DNA of 64,000 bases from JBEVOS01 sp964563395 (GTDB lineage Bacteria > Pseudomonadota > Alphaproteobacteria > Caulobacterales > Aquidulcibacteraceae): NCBI GenBank assembly GCA_964563395.1, contig CAZLWK010000008.1:62001-126000 (forward strand), written 5' to 3'. The position numbers and the translations under genes were made by a program. Below the pieces are notes generated by a model, which made no database searches, had not been told where the DNA came from, and saw nothing but the letters and a program-made list of their open reading frames with translations. Positions 8,613-16,247 of the stretch are shown here, piece after piece (within the stretch, counting starts at the first letter, position 1; every line of letters begins with the position of its first letter).

Positions 8613-8638
8613 GGCCCGGCGGCGACGCCGGGCCTTTT
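8613..8638 (+). terminator. Rho-independent terminator after the micropeptide pair
   Basis: Perfect 9-bp stem (GGCCCGGCG / CGCCGGGCC), GCGA loop and TTTT. Its position six bases before the end of the opposing gene (8644) means it may also serve that gene. Confidence 0.8.
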
Positions 8639-8643
8639 GACGT

Positions 8644-8892
8644 TCAGGCGCGCGTCTTCCGCACCATGGAGGCGCTCATCACGCGCGCGCCGTCCGCGCC
8701 GCGCGCGTCGGCTTCCAGAAACACGAGCGTGCGCGTCGCGCGCACGATGCGCGTCTCGATCGCGAAAGGGGGCATGCCCGTCCCGAGGCGTTCAAAGCTG
8801 GCCGAGACAAGGTTCGTCTGGGAATTGGCAGCCGCATCGCCCGCCGCGGCGCACGCCTCGGCCAGCGCCGCGATCAGCGCACTCTCGTTCAT
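8644..8892 (-). CDS. Small hotdog-like protein, possible acyl-CoA thioesterase
   Basis: 82 residues. The C-terminal half (VETRIVRATRTLVFLEAD pattern: FAIETRIVRATRTLVFLEAD, then VMSASMV) matches the last strands of PaaI/4HBT hotdog domains. The first helix (about 5-20) would be the central hotdog helix. It is much shorter than a full hotdog (about 130 residues), so it is either a minimal member or only hotdog-like. The start codon overlaps the ppa stop (ATGA), which points to translational coupling with ppa. Substrate unknown. Confidence 0.55.
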   Translation of the reverse strand: MNESALIAALAEACAAAGDAAANSQTNLVSASFERLGTGMPPFAIETRIVRATRTLVFLEADARGADGARVMSASMVRKTRA

Positions 8893-9416
8893 GATCCATA
8901 GCGCTCGATCGCCATGCGGATCCGCTCATGCGCGACCTCCACGCCCTCCCAATCGCCCACGCTCGCGCCCTTGCCGGGCTCCAAATCCTTGTAATGGACG
9001 AAGAAATGCTTGATCTGGGCGATCATCAGCGGGGGCAGATCGCCATAGGTCGCCACATTCGAATAGAACGGATTGAGCGGATCGACCGGCACGGCGAGCA
9101 GCTTTTCATCGAAGCCCTTTTCGTCGCGCATCATCAGCACGCCGACCGGCCGAGCCCGGATCACGGCCCCCGCGACCACCGGCATCGGCGTCACCACCAG
9201 GATGTCGATGGGGTCGCCATCCTCGGCCAGCGTGTTCGGGATGAAGCCGTAATTCGACGGATAGATCATCGAGGTGTGCAGGAAGCGGTCGACGAAGAGC
9301 GCGCCCGACGCCTCGTCGAGCTCGTACTTCACCGGCAGCGCGCCCTGTGGGATTTCCACGAAGGCGTTGACCTCGAATGGGGGGTTACGCCCGGGCGGAA
9401 TTTTGGAAATGTCCAT
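8889..9416 (-). CDS. ppa: Inorganic pyrophosphatase
   Basis: 175 residues from the ATG at 9416; a GTG two codons upstream is possible. It hydrolyses pyrophosphate to phosphate in the cytoplasm and so drives biosynthetic reactions. The family signature DGDPIDILVV (three metal-binding Asp) is present, as are YPSNYGFIPNT and KYELDE. Length fits the single-domain class I family. It is followed by the small hotdog-like gene with an ATGA overlap. Confidence 0.95.
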   Translation of the reverse strand: MDISKIPPGRNPPFEVNAFVEIPQGALPVKYELDEASGALFVDRFLHTSMIYPSNYGFIPNTLAEDGDPIDILVVTPMPVVAGAVIRARPVGVLMMRDEKGFDEKLLAVPVDPLNPFYSNVATYGDLPPLMIAQIKHFFVHYKDLEPGKGASVGDWEGVEVAHERIRMAIERYGS

Positions 9417-9513
9417 GGGCACGGCTTAATCCAGGCCGCGCGCGCCCGCAAACGGGGCGCCGGCTTCGCCGGCGGGCGATGAAGGTTTAGGCTGCGGCGA
9501 AGGAGAATCGCCC

Positions 9514-10212
9514 ATGCGCCGCCGTTTTTTCGTTCTGGCCGGCCTTGCCGTCGCGGGCGCGCCCGTCCTTGCCCAACCCGCCGCCGGCCAAACGCAGCGG
9601 ATTTTCGAAAGCCTGACGCAGGGCGACGCCGCGCGGGGCATCCGCGAGGCGCTGTCGCTCGCCGCCACGCGCGCCACCGACAGGCTGGGCCGCGAGGACG
9701 GCTTCTTCGGCGACATGCGCGTGCGCATCCCGCTGCCCGGTATGTTGGGGCGGGCGCAGGACTCGCTGCGAGGGCTTGGCCTCTCCGCACCGCTCGACGA
9801 TCTGCAGCTGCGCATGAACCGCGCCGCCGAGGATGCCATGCCCGCGGCCAAGGGGCTCTTCATCGACGTGGTGCGCTCCATCACGCTGACCGATGCGATC
9901 CAGATCGTGCGCGGGGGCGACACCGCGGCCACCACGTTCCTGCAGGAGCGCACGACGCCGCAACTGACGCGCATGCTCACCCCGCCCATGACGCGCACGC
10001 TGCGCGACGCCGGCGCTTTCACCGCGCTCGATTACGCTGCAGGCCGCGTCGGCATGCGTTCGGCGAGCACGCAATTGCGCCGCGACGTAACAAGCTTCGC
10101 CGTGGAAAAGGCGCTGACCGGCGCGTTCGCCTATGTGGGCGAAGAGGAACGCGCGATCCGGCGCGATCCGGTGCGCCGCACGACGGATATTCTCCGGCGC
10201 GTCTTCGGTTGA
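9514..10212 (+). CDS. DUF4197 domain protein, secreted
   Basis: 232 residues starting with a signal peptide (MRRRFFVLAGLAVAGAPVLA). The remainder is one DUF4197 domain: EALSLAATRATDRLG, then VRIPLPGMLGRAQDSLRGLG, a MNRAAEDAMPAAKGLF helix, ITLTDAIQIVRGGDTAATTF and a C-terminal ALTGAFAYVGEEERAIR. Probably periplasmic. The family has no established biochemical role. Its stop overlaps a possible TTG start of the next gene, so the two are probably co-transcribed. Confidence 0.88.
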   Translation: MRRRFFVLAGLAVAGAPVLAQPAAGQTQRIFESLTQGDAARGIREALSLAATRATDRLGREDGFFGDMRVRIPLPGMLGRAQDSLRGLGLSAPLDDLQLRMNRAAEDAMPAAKGLFIDVVRSITLTDAIQIVRGGDTAATTFLQERTTPQLTRMLTPPMTRTLRDAGAFTALDYAAGRVGMRSASTQLRRDVTSFAVEKALTGAFAYVGEEERAIRRDPVRRTTDILRRVFG

Positions 10213-10220
10213 GCGAAGCG

Positions 10221-11147
10221 ATGTACGACACGCAGATCGATCCGGCCCGCTCCGTCTCGTTCGCCATGAAGGGCGGGGAGATGATGGGCTATCACCTCGG
10301 CGATCCCGACCGCGCGCCGGACGTGATCTTCCTGCACGCCACCGGGCTCAATGCGCGCACCTATGTGCGCGTGCTGGCGCCTCTGGCCGAACGTTTCGCC
10401 GTGCTCCTGCTGGATCTGCGCGGCCACGGCCGCACGCGTCTGCCGCTCAAGATGTGGGGCTATGACAGCTGGAGCCGCCATCGCGACGACGTGATTGCGC
10501 TGATGGACGCGCATGTGCGCGCGCCGGCTCTGTTCGCCGGCCATTCCATGGGCGCGACCACGAGCCTCCTCATCGCCGGCAAGCGGCCCGATCTCGTTGC
10601 GGGCTTGACGCTGGTCGATCCCGTGATCCTTCCCGATGCGCGCTATCGGTTGAACGAATTGCCGTTCGCCTCGCTCATGTTCATGCGCAACATTCCGATC
10701 GCGCGCGCGGCGCGGCGGCGACGCGCCCGCTTCGCCTCCCGGGAAGAGGCGAAGGCGGCGCTCACCGGGCGCGGCTTCTTCAAAACCTGGCCGAACGAGC
10801 TTCTGGAGGATTATGTCGCCGATGGGTTCATCGACGATCCCAAGGGCGGCGTGACGCTGTCATGCACGCCCGCCTACGAGGCGGCCACGTTCGCGGCTCA
10901 GCGCAACGATCCCTGGGGCGCGCTGAGCGCCTATGGCGGGCCGATCGTGGCGCTGCGGGCCGAAATCGGCTCGACGTTTCCGCCGGGCGCCGCGCAGCGT
11001 TTCAAACAGATGCGCGCCGATATTCGCCTCGCCACCGTGGAGGGCGCCACGCACGCCCTGCCCATGGAGCGCGGCGACCGTTTGCGCGCGGCCATAGAAA
11101 CCACCGCCATGATGGCGGGCCTTGGGGTGCGCGGCGGCGAGGATTAG
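10221..11147 (+). CDS. Alpha/beta hydrolase
   Basis: 308 residues from the ATG at 10221; a TTG at 10209 overlapping the previous stop is an alternative. The fold markers are VIFLHATGLNARTYVRVLAP, LLDLRGHGRTR, the nucleophile elbow GHSMG (Ser about 109), LTLVDPVI, and a C-terminal GATHALPME holding the catalytic His. There is no signal peptide, so it is cytoplasmic. Substrate cannot be told; esters, lactones or epoxide-like compounds are all possible for this superfamily. Confidence 0.88.
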   Translation: MYDTQIDPARSVSFAMKGGEMMGYHLGDPDRAPDVIFLHATGLNARTYVRVLAPLAERFAVLLLDLRGHGRTRLPLKMWGYDSWSRHRDDVIALMDAHVRAPALFAGHSMGATTSLLIAGKRPDLVAGLTLVDPVILPDARYRLNELPFASLMFMRNIPIARAARRRRARFASREEAKAALTGRGFFKTWPNELLEDYVADGFIDDPKGGVTLSCTPAYEAATFAAQRNDPWGALSAYGGPIVALRAEIGSTFPPGAAQRFKQMRADIRLATVEGATHALPMERGDRLRAAIETTAMMAGLGVRGGED

Positions 11148-11150
11148 GTG

Positions 11151-12110
11151 CTAGCGCAGCAGCGCGCCGATCGCGCGCTTCGCCAAGGCGGCGCGCATCT
11201 CCGGCGAGGGCGCATAGGCCTTGCGGGTGATCAGATCGAAGCTGATCGCGATCGCCTCGACGCGCGCCCAAGGCGCACCGCTCACCGGATCGATCAGCCA
11301 ATGCACGATGCGATTGGCCTTCTCCATCACTTCGGCGATGGCGCTGCGCACGAGCACATGATCGCCCGCGCGCGGCCAGCTTTTGATCAGCACGCGAAAC
11401 TCAACGGCCGCCCCGCCCGGCGCGCGTTGAACGCCGTCCTTCGCGGCGGCCATTTGCGCGCCTTCCACGCGCCAATCGGCCAAGAGCCAAGGCACGGCGT
11501 CGGAGACGCGGGTGATGAAGGCGTCGGCGTGGGCTAAACCGAACGCGTCGCATTCATGCGGCTGGACGATGGAGCGGCCGATTATCGGCAGCGCCAGCGC
11601 ATCCGCGCGCGCCATGTCGACATCGGATGGGCTGTGATCGAGATCGATGGAGCGCGGGGCGCCATGGGCCGGCAGCGCGCAGGCCAAACCTGGAAAGGCA
11701 CGCCGGCTGGCGCTCGACCAGGGAAAGGCGCGGCGCGTGCGCGGCTCGATGTGGGCGAGGCGCACGCGAAACGTCGAGGACGGCGCGCCGTCCGCGTGGC
11801 GCAGTTCGAGATAGGCGCTCGCCTCGGTCTCGGCGGTGTCCAAAAGGCCGCCGCGCATCTTCAATGGCGCGCCGGGACGCGCCTCGCGCAGGAAACGCAC
11901 ATGAATGTCGAGCGGGGCGATGGTCGCGTTCGCGGCGGCGCCGAAAGCCTGCGCCATGCCCATTTCGGCGGAGAGCGCGGCGAGGCCCTGCACCGCGCGC
12001 GCGACATGGAAACGCACATTGAGATGGCCCATCTCATCGCATTCCCAGGCATTGGCGCAGCCTTGATAGAGAAGGGCGGGCAAAGCCTCGCCCACGCCGG
12101 GCGCGCTCAT
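11151..12110 (-). CDS. Double-hotdog thioesterase family protein
   Basis: 319 residues starting at the ATG at 12110, which overlaps the stop of the upstream Zur-like gene (ATGA). Two hotdog halves are visible. The first holds CDEMGHLNVRFHVARAV (the Asp-x-x-Gly-His-x-N motif of acyl-CoA/ACP thioesterases) and ends near residue 150. The second starts with the related HECDAFGLAHADAFITRVSD and ends near VEAIAISFDL. The first domain keeps the usual DxxGH-N arrangement, so it is the likely active one. Likely cytoplasmic hydrolysis of acyl thioesters. The pairing with a metal-regulator gene looks like simple co-transcription. Confidence 0.8.
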   Translation of the reverse strand: MSAPGVGEALPALLYQGCANAWECDEMGHLNVRFHVARAVQGLAALSAEMGMAQAFGAAANATIAPLDIHVRFLREARPGAPLKMRGGLLDTAETEASAYLELRHADGAPSSTFRVRLAHIEPRTRRAFPWSSASRRAFPGLACALPAHGAPRSIDLDHSPSDVDMARADALALPIIGRSIVQPHECDAFGLAHADAFITRVSDAVPWLLADWRVEGAQMAAAKDGVQRAPGGAAVEFRVLIKSWPRAGDHVLVRSAIAEVMEKANRIVHWLIDPVSGAPWARVEAIAISFDLITRKAYAPSPEMRAALAKRAIGALLR

Positions 12111-12583
12111 GCGGCCGCCTTGCATTGCGCGCACAGGCCGCTCGCCTCGATCATGGTGCGCTGAATGTGAAAGCCCTCGCGCGCGGCCGCCTCGGAGAGA
12201 TCGACGATGGCGTGGCCCGCCTCGGCCTCTTCCGCCGCGCCGCAGCGCTCGCAGATCAGGAACACGGTGGCGCGCGCGCAGGCGCCCACGTCGCACGCCA
12301 CGAAGGCGTTGAGGCTCTGGATTTTGTGCGCGAGCCCCAGCCGCACCAGGAAATCAAGCGCGCGATAGACGGTCGGCGGCTTGGCCGGCGCGCTCTTATC
12401 GGCGCCGAGATCCGCGAGGAGATCATAGGCCTTCGCCGGGCCGTGATGATCGATCAGCAGGGACAGAACGCGCCGCCGCAGCGGCGTGAAGGTCTCGCCC
12501 GCCTCCGCGCAGCGCTGCGCGGCGGCGGCGAGCGCGGCGGATTTATCAACATGCGTGTGCGCGTGCGCGGCCATGGCGCGCAT
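12107..12583 (-). CDS. Fur-family regulator, Zur-like
   Basis: 158 residues from the ATG at 12583; 12574 is an alternative. The N-terminus is His-rich (AAHAHTHVDK). The winged helix is around TFTPLRRRVLSLL and PTVYRALDFLVRLGL. Two CxxC pairs (CERC and CAQC) form the structural zinc site. The last segment HIQRTMIEASGLCAQC fits Zur rather than Fur or PerR. It should repress zinc-uptake genes when zinc is replete; none is in this window. The next gene (thioesterase) overlaps by four bases. The two LexA boxes upstream (12667-12715) sit between this gene and the divergent GIY-YIG-like gene and could in principle affect both. Confidence 0.85.
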   Translation of the reverse strand: MRAMAAHAHTHVDKSAALAAAAQRCAEAGETFTPLRRRVLSLLIDHHGPAKAYDLLADLGADKSAPAKPPTVYRALDFLVRLGLAHKIQSLNAFVACDVGACARATVFLICERCGAAEEAEAGHAIVDLSEAAAREGFHIQRTMIEASGLCAQCKAAA

Positions 12584-12666
12584 GATTGCAGGCTTGGCGC
12601 CGCGCCGAAAGGGGCGCGCGCGCAACGCACCGTGACCGCGGCGTCGCGGAGAAATAGGGTGATCTG

Positions 12667-12681
12667 GAACTTTACAAGAAC
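12667..12681 (+). promoter_or_regulatory. LexA box 1 (GAAC-N7-GAAC)
   Basis: GAAC-TTTACAA-GAAC is a perfect match to the direct-repeat LexA box of alphaproteobacteria (GTTC-N7-GTTC on the other strand). It covers the -35 element (TTTACA, 12671-12676). A -10-like TAGCTT follows 17 bases later (12694-12699). Confidence 0.8.
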
Positions 12682-12700
12682 ATCTGACTCGCCTAGCTTG

Positions 12701-12715
12701 GAACAGACAACGAAC
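12701..12715 (+). promoter_or_regulatory. LexA box 2 (GAAC-N7-GAAC)
   Basis: GAAC-AGACAAC-GAAC, a second perfect LexA box 34 bases downstream of the first. It sits just after the -10-like element, over the expected transcription start of the gene at 12735. Two boxes bracketing one promoter suggest tight SOS repression. Confidence 0.8.
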
Positions 12716-12734
12716 AAATGTCGAGGCGTGACCG

Positions 12735-13133
12735 ATGTGCGATCAGAAGATTGAGGCTGTGGTTGAGTTTCGCGGCGCTTCGGGCCGCGTGCATCGTTTC
12801 ACCGCGCATCGGCCGGAGGAGCTCTTTCCGCATCAGCCGGCCGTCTATTGCTTCGCCCGCCCCGCGCGCGCGGGCAGGGGCTGGACGCCGCTCTTCCTGT
12901 CGCGCACGGGTGACTTGGCCAAGCGGCTCGCCGCGCATGAAAGCTGGCCCGAGGCGCGCCTTCTTGGCGCCACGCATGTGCTGATTCATCAGCGCGAGGA
13001 GCGCGACGCGCGTGAATTTGTGGAGGCGGACCTGTTCTCGGCGCTGAAGCCGATTATGAATGGGCCGCTTCTCGATGCGGATGAGGTCGATGCGGGCGCG
13101 CCGGGCGCCGCGCGCATGGTCTGGGCGGCCTGA
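12735..13133 (+). CDS. GIY-YIG-like protein, predicted SOS-induced
   Basis: 132 residues, with GAGGCG six bases before the ATG. The centre reads as a diverged GIY-YIG nuclease fold. AVY (Tyr38) replaces GIY and FLS (54-56) replaces YIG. DLAKRLAAHE gives the Arg64-x3-His68 pair, REFVEADL gives Glu97, and KPIMN gives Asn109. Four of the five usual catalytic positions therefore remain; the YIG tyrosine is lost. Weak or altered nuclease activity, or DNA binding only, is possible. The two perfect LexA boxes in front make it a DNA-damage-response gene. It ends before a strong terminator, so it is monocistronic. Fold assignment is by eye. Confidence 0.65.
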   Translation: MCDQKIEAVVEFRGASGRVHRFTAHRPEELFPHQPAVYCFARPARAGRGWTPLFLSRTGDLAKRLAAHESWPEARLLGATHVLIHQREERDAREFVEADLFSALKPIMNGPLLDADEVDAGAPGAARMVWAA

Positions 13134-13252
13134 TCGGCCGCGCCGCACTGTTTGGATCGCCTGGGTTGGGCGATTGCGCTCCGGGGCCGTCCGGCTCCGG
13201 TGACCTCGGGATGATGGCGCGCTCCCGCGCCCGCTCCTGAGCCATGTGCACT

Positions 13253-13289
13253 TGCGCCCCGGCCGGCTCGCCGCCCGGGGCGCATTTTT
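13253..13289 (+). terminator. Rho-independent terminator after the GIY-YIG-like gene
   Basis: TGCGCCCCGG pairs with CCGGGGCGCA over ten bases, followed by TTTTT. It lies 120 bases after the stop; the intervening stretch holds nothing I recognise. It also faces the end of ruvA. Confidence 0.8.
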
Positions 13290-13304
13290 GCCGCGCGTCT
13301 GGAT

Positions 13305-13925
13305 TTAGCGGCTGACTTCCTTGAGCGCGGCGCGGATGAGCTCCGGCGTCGGCGAATCGGCGCCCAGCGCCCGGGACGCGGCCGCCACCGCCCGGCTCGC
13401 GGCGGATTGGTCGATGCCCAGATTGACGAGCGCGGAGACCGCCTCCGTCCGCAGCGCGCCCGCCGGCGCCGCGCGCGGGCTCTGTGCGCCCTGATCGGGG
13501 GCGGCCGCTTGCGCCAGAAAGCCGCGCGGCGGGGCTTTTCCGGCGAGTTCCTGCGCGATGCGCGCCGCCAGCTTTGGGCCGACGCCGTTGGCGCGCGCGA
13601 TCGCGGCCTTGTCGCCGAGCGCCACCGCGTCGGCCAGGGCGCCGGGCTCCAAGACGTCAAGAACGGCCAGCGCCACCTTGGCGCCGACGCCGGGGATCGA
13701 TTGCAGATGCACGAACCAGGCGCGCTCTTCCTCGCTCGGAAAGCCGAACAGGCGGATCGCGTCCTCGCGGACATGCGTCTCCACCAGAAGGCGCGCGCCC
13801 TCGCCGACGCCGAGCCGGGCGAGCGTGCGCGCGCCAGCCTGCACCACATAGCCGACGCCGCCGACCTCGATGAGGGCTGAGTCCTCGCCGATGGCGGCGA
13901 CCACGCCCTTGAGCGAACCGATCAT
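13305..13925 (-). CDS. ruvA: Holliday junction DNA helicase subunit RuvA
   Basis: 206 residues. The N-terminal OB domain starts MIGSLKGVVAAIGEDSALIE with VGGVGYVV and the acidic pin region. The HhH motifs are SIPGVGAKVALAVLD and ANGVGPKLAARIAQEL. A linker and the C-terminal RuvB-binding domain (TEAVSALVNLGI) complete it. RuvA tetramers hold Holliday junctions and recruit RuvB for branch migration. It lies downstream of ruvC on the same strand; ruvB is 3 kb away on the other strand. Confidence 0.96.
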   Translation of the reverse strand: MIGSLKGVVAAIGEDSALIEVGGVGYVVQAGARTLARLGVGEGARLLVETHVREDAIRLFGFPSEEERAWFVHLQSIPGVGAKVALAVLDVLEPGALADAVALGDKAAIARANGVGPKLAARIAQELAGKAPPRGFLAQAAAPDQGAQSPRAAPAGALRTEAVSALVNLGIDQSAASRAVAAASRALGADSPTPELIRAALKEVSR

Positions 13926-13973
13926 GGGGCGATCTAGCGCGGATTCGCGGCCTGGAGCGATGCGCGGCGCGCT

Positions 13974-14474
13974 TTAGCCCTGCGCGGCGCGCCGCCAGGG
14001 TTCGTGCGCGGCGTGGCAGAGCGCGGCGGCGAGCGCATCGGCGGCGTCCGCCTCCACCGCGCCCGCCGTCGGCAACAGGCGGCGCACCATGAAGGCGACC
14101 TGGGTCTTGTCGGCGCCGCCGGCGCCGACAAGCGCCTTCTTAATCGTGGAAGGCGCATATTCGCCGACGCTCAGCCCGGCCCGTGCACAGGCGGCGAGCG
14201 TCACGCCGCGCGCCTGGCCAAGCGCGAGGGCGGCGCGGGCGTTTGAATTCACGAACGTTTCCTCCACCGCCGCATGGCTCGGCCCATGCGCTTCGATCAC
14301 GGCGCTCAGCCCCTCCAGGAGATCGGCGAGCCGGCGCGCCAGCGCCTGATCGGTCTTTGGCCGAATGATTCCGTGGGCGATATGCGCAAGGCGCGGCCCG
14401 TCGCTCGCGATCAAGCCCCAGCCGCATCGTTGCAGACCCGGATCAATACCGAGAATCAGAACCGGCGCGCTCAT
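13974..14474 (-). CDS. ruvC: Crossover junction endodeoxyribonuclease RuvC
   Basis: 166 residues from the ATG at 14474. An upstream in-frame extension is not homologous. The RNase H-like fold begins LILGIDPGLQRCGWGLI (first catalytic Asp). AVEETFVNSNARAALALGQA carries the catalytic Glu, and EADAADALAAALCHA holds the last two acidic residues. It resolves Holliday junctions. ruvC and ruvA are separated by about 48 bases and form a pair. Confidence 0.95.
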   Translation of the reverse strand: MSAPVLILGIDPGLQRCGWGLIASDGPRLAHIAHGIIRPKTDQALARRLADLLEGLSAVIEAHGPSHAAVEETFVNSNARAALALGQARGVTLAACARAGLSVGEYAPSTIKKALVGAGGADKTQVAFMVRRLLPTAGAVEADAADALAAALCHAAHEPWRRAAQG

Positions 14475-14545
14475 GCGGCGAGGGTCCATGGGCGCGGTGA
14501 AAAGCACAACATGGCGCGATGCTGACGCGCGCCGCTTTCCGAAAG

Positions 14546-14998
14546 CTAAAGCCGGTCCGCCCAAACAGCTTCCAGCACCTCCCGCGGCCATGGCGTTTCA
14601 AGGCCGGCGCGGGCGAGAAACACGAAGCGCGCGATCTCGGCCTGCTGCTCGATATTGTGCGCGTGGAAGCGCGAACGGGGCGCGGCGCCGAGCCGATAGG
14701 CGCGCCGGCCGAGCGCGCCAAGCTTGGCGATCGGCAGCACATAGCCGCGCGCGGCCTGCCAGACATGGGCGAGCTCATGGATGAGCCAGCCTTGCTCCGC
14801 AAGCGGCGCGGCGGCGAAGTCCGTGGGCGCGCGCCAACGCGCGAAAATGATGGTGTGACGGAAGGGCGCCATGGCGCCGAACGGCAAGGGCGGCGCTTGC
14901 ACGAGACGCACGCGCGGCCAGTCTATTTCAGCGGCGAAGATGCTTGCGCCGAGCGTGATCTCTTCCGGCGTGAGCGCGCGGCGCGCATGAAGCGGCAT
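14546..14998 (-). CDS. HELAH-motif protein (putative zinc peptidase-like, 'Vgr-related')
   Basis: 150 residues from the ATG at 14998, chosen because the family I recall begins shortly before RALTPEEITLGASIF and because AAGGG-type sequence precedes it. A longer form from 15130 adds a Pro-rich tail. HELAHVWQ (the HExxH zinc motif) sits near the middle, in a small compact protein ending EVLEAVWADRL. The same family is often labelled Vgr-related in Caulobacter-type genomes. It could be a metallopeptidase or a structural zinc protein. It is divergent from the DUF2235 gene; with the longer start the two start codons would share the sequence CATG. Confidence 0.6.
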   Translation of the reverse strand: MPLHARRALTPEEITLGASIFAAEIDWPRVRLVQAPPLPFGAMAPFRHTIIFARWRAPTDFAAAPLAEQGWLIHELAHVWQAARGYVLPIAKLGALGRRAYRLGAAPRSRFHAHNIEQQAEIARFVFLARAGLETPWPREVLEAVWADRL

Positions 14999-15128
14999 CA
15001 GCCCTTGCGGCGGCGCCGGACGCGGGCCAGAAAGCGGGCCGGGATGGGGACGCGGCTCGTCTGCGCCGCGCCCGGGCGCGCCGGCCAGAATGGCTTGTGC
15101 GGAAAAGTCGTCGGGGCGGAGGGGGTCC

Positions 15129-16247
15129 ATGAAACGGCTTGTCGTATGCTCCGATGGCACCTGGTCGACGCTGGGACAAGATCGGCTCACGAATGTGGCG
15201 CTGACCGCGCGCGCCGTCGCCGCGCGCGACGAGGACGGCAATCCGCAGATCGTCTATTACGATAATGGCGTGGGCGTGAATGTCGGTCAGTTCGACATCA
15301 TGCAGGCCGCGCTTGGCGAAGGCCTCGATTATAAGGTGCTCGAGGCCTACGAATTCCTGACGCTGAATTACGAGCCCGGCGATCAGATCTATTTCTTCGG
15401 CTATTCGCGCGGCGCCTACACCGTGCGCTCGCTCGCGGGGCTGGTGCGCAAATGCGGCATCCTCAAGCGCCGCCACGCCGATCGCGCGCACGAGGCGATC
15501 ACGATCTATCGCCGCCGCGACGTGTCGGCGGACAATCCCGAGGCGCGCGATTTTCGCGAAGCCTACGCCGCCGCCTGGCCCAAGCTCGACGCGCAGGGCC
15601 AGACGACATTCGCCGACAGCACCAATGGGTCGCCGACCTACGATCTGCGGATCAAATATCTTGGCGTGTGGGATACGGTCGGCGCGCTCGGCATTCCGCG
15701 CACGCTGCCTTTCTCCGCCGGCGTGAACAAGAAATACGAGTTTCACGATCTCGCGCTGTCGCGCGCCACGCTGAATGCGCGCCAGGCGATCGCCATCGAT
15801 GAACGGCGCAATCCGTTCAAGCCCGCGCTTTGGAAGAATGTCTCGGATTTCAACGCGCCGGATCAGCCTCATCGGGTCGAGCAGAAATGGTTCCCCGGCG
15901 ATCATGGCGCGGTCGGCGGCGGCGCCTCCACGCAAGCGCTGTCGGCGGGGCCGCTGCTTTGGATCGCGGACGGCGCCGAGCGCGCGGGCCTCGTGTTCGA
16001 TCGCGGCGAGGGCTCGATCCTTTGGCAGGCGCAGAACGATCTCGACGCGATCCACGGCCCATTGCGCGATGGAAGCTGGTTCAACCTGAATTTCCTGCTT
16101 GGCCTCAGCTGGCGCCAGGGCGTGGGTGACATCGAGGACGTGCACGATTATGCGCGTCAGCGCTGGGCGCATAATCGACGCTATCGGCCAAGGCCGCTGC
16201 GTCCGATTTCCGAGGCGTTGAAGCGCTGGAGCGAAACGCGCGGATGA
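15129..16247 (+). CDS. DUF2235 alpha/beta hydrolase (Tle1-like phospholipase fold)
   Basis: 372 residues. GGAGGGG precedes the ATG at 15129; an in-frame ATG at 15090 is less likely. VVCSDGTW opens the domain, and GYSRGAYTVRSLAGLVR carries the nucleophile Ser. YLGVWDTVGALGIP supplies the acidic residue, and WFPGDHGAVGGG supplies His. The DUF2235 family includes type VI phospholipase effectors, but many members are chromosomal and uncharacterised. There is no signal peptide and no T6SS gene in the window, so effector function is not supported here. The next gene overlaps by four bases and encodes a small membrane protein, a possible partner. Confidence 0.85.
   Translation: MKRLVVCSDGTWSTLGQDRLTNVALTARAVAARDEDGNPQIVYYDNGVGVNVGQFDIMQAALGEGLDYKVLEAYEFLTLNYEPGDQIYFFGYSRGAYTVRSLAGLVRKCGILKRRHADRAHEAITIYRRRDVSADNPEARDFREAYAAAWPKLDAQGQTTFADSTNGSPTYDLRIKYLGVWDTVGALGIPRTLPFSAGVNKKYEFHDLALSRATLNARQAIAIDERRNPFKPALWKNVSDFNAPDQPHRVEQKWFPGDHGAVGGGASTQALSAGPLLWIADGAERAGLVFDRGEGSILWQAQNDLDAIHGPLRDGSWFNLNFLLGLSWRQGVGDIEDVHDYARQRWAHNRRYRPRPLRPISEALKRWSETRG

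Noticed and set aside
13134..13252. Small open frame on the minus strand in the gap after the GIY-YIG-like gene
   Set aside because: Pro/Arg-rich composition without a start context, and it overlaps the upstream gene antisense.
15129..16247. DUF2235 protein as a type VI secretion effector
   Set aside because: No VgrG, Hcp, PAAR or other secretion gene is visible; the 'Vgr-related' label of the neighbour rests on family naming only.
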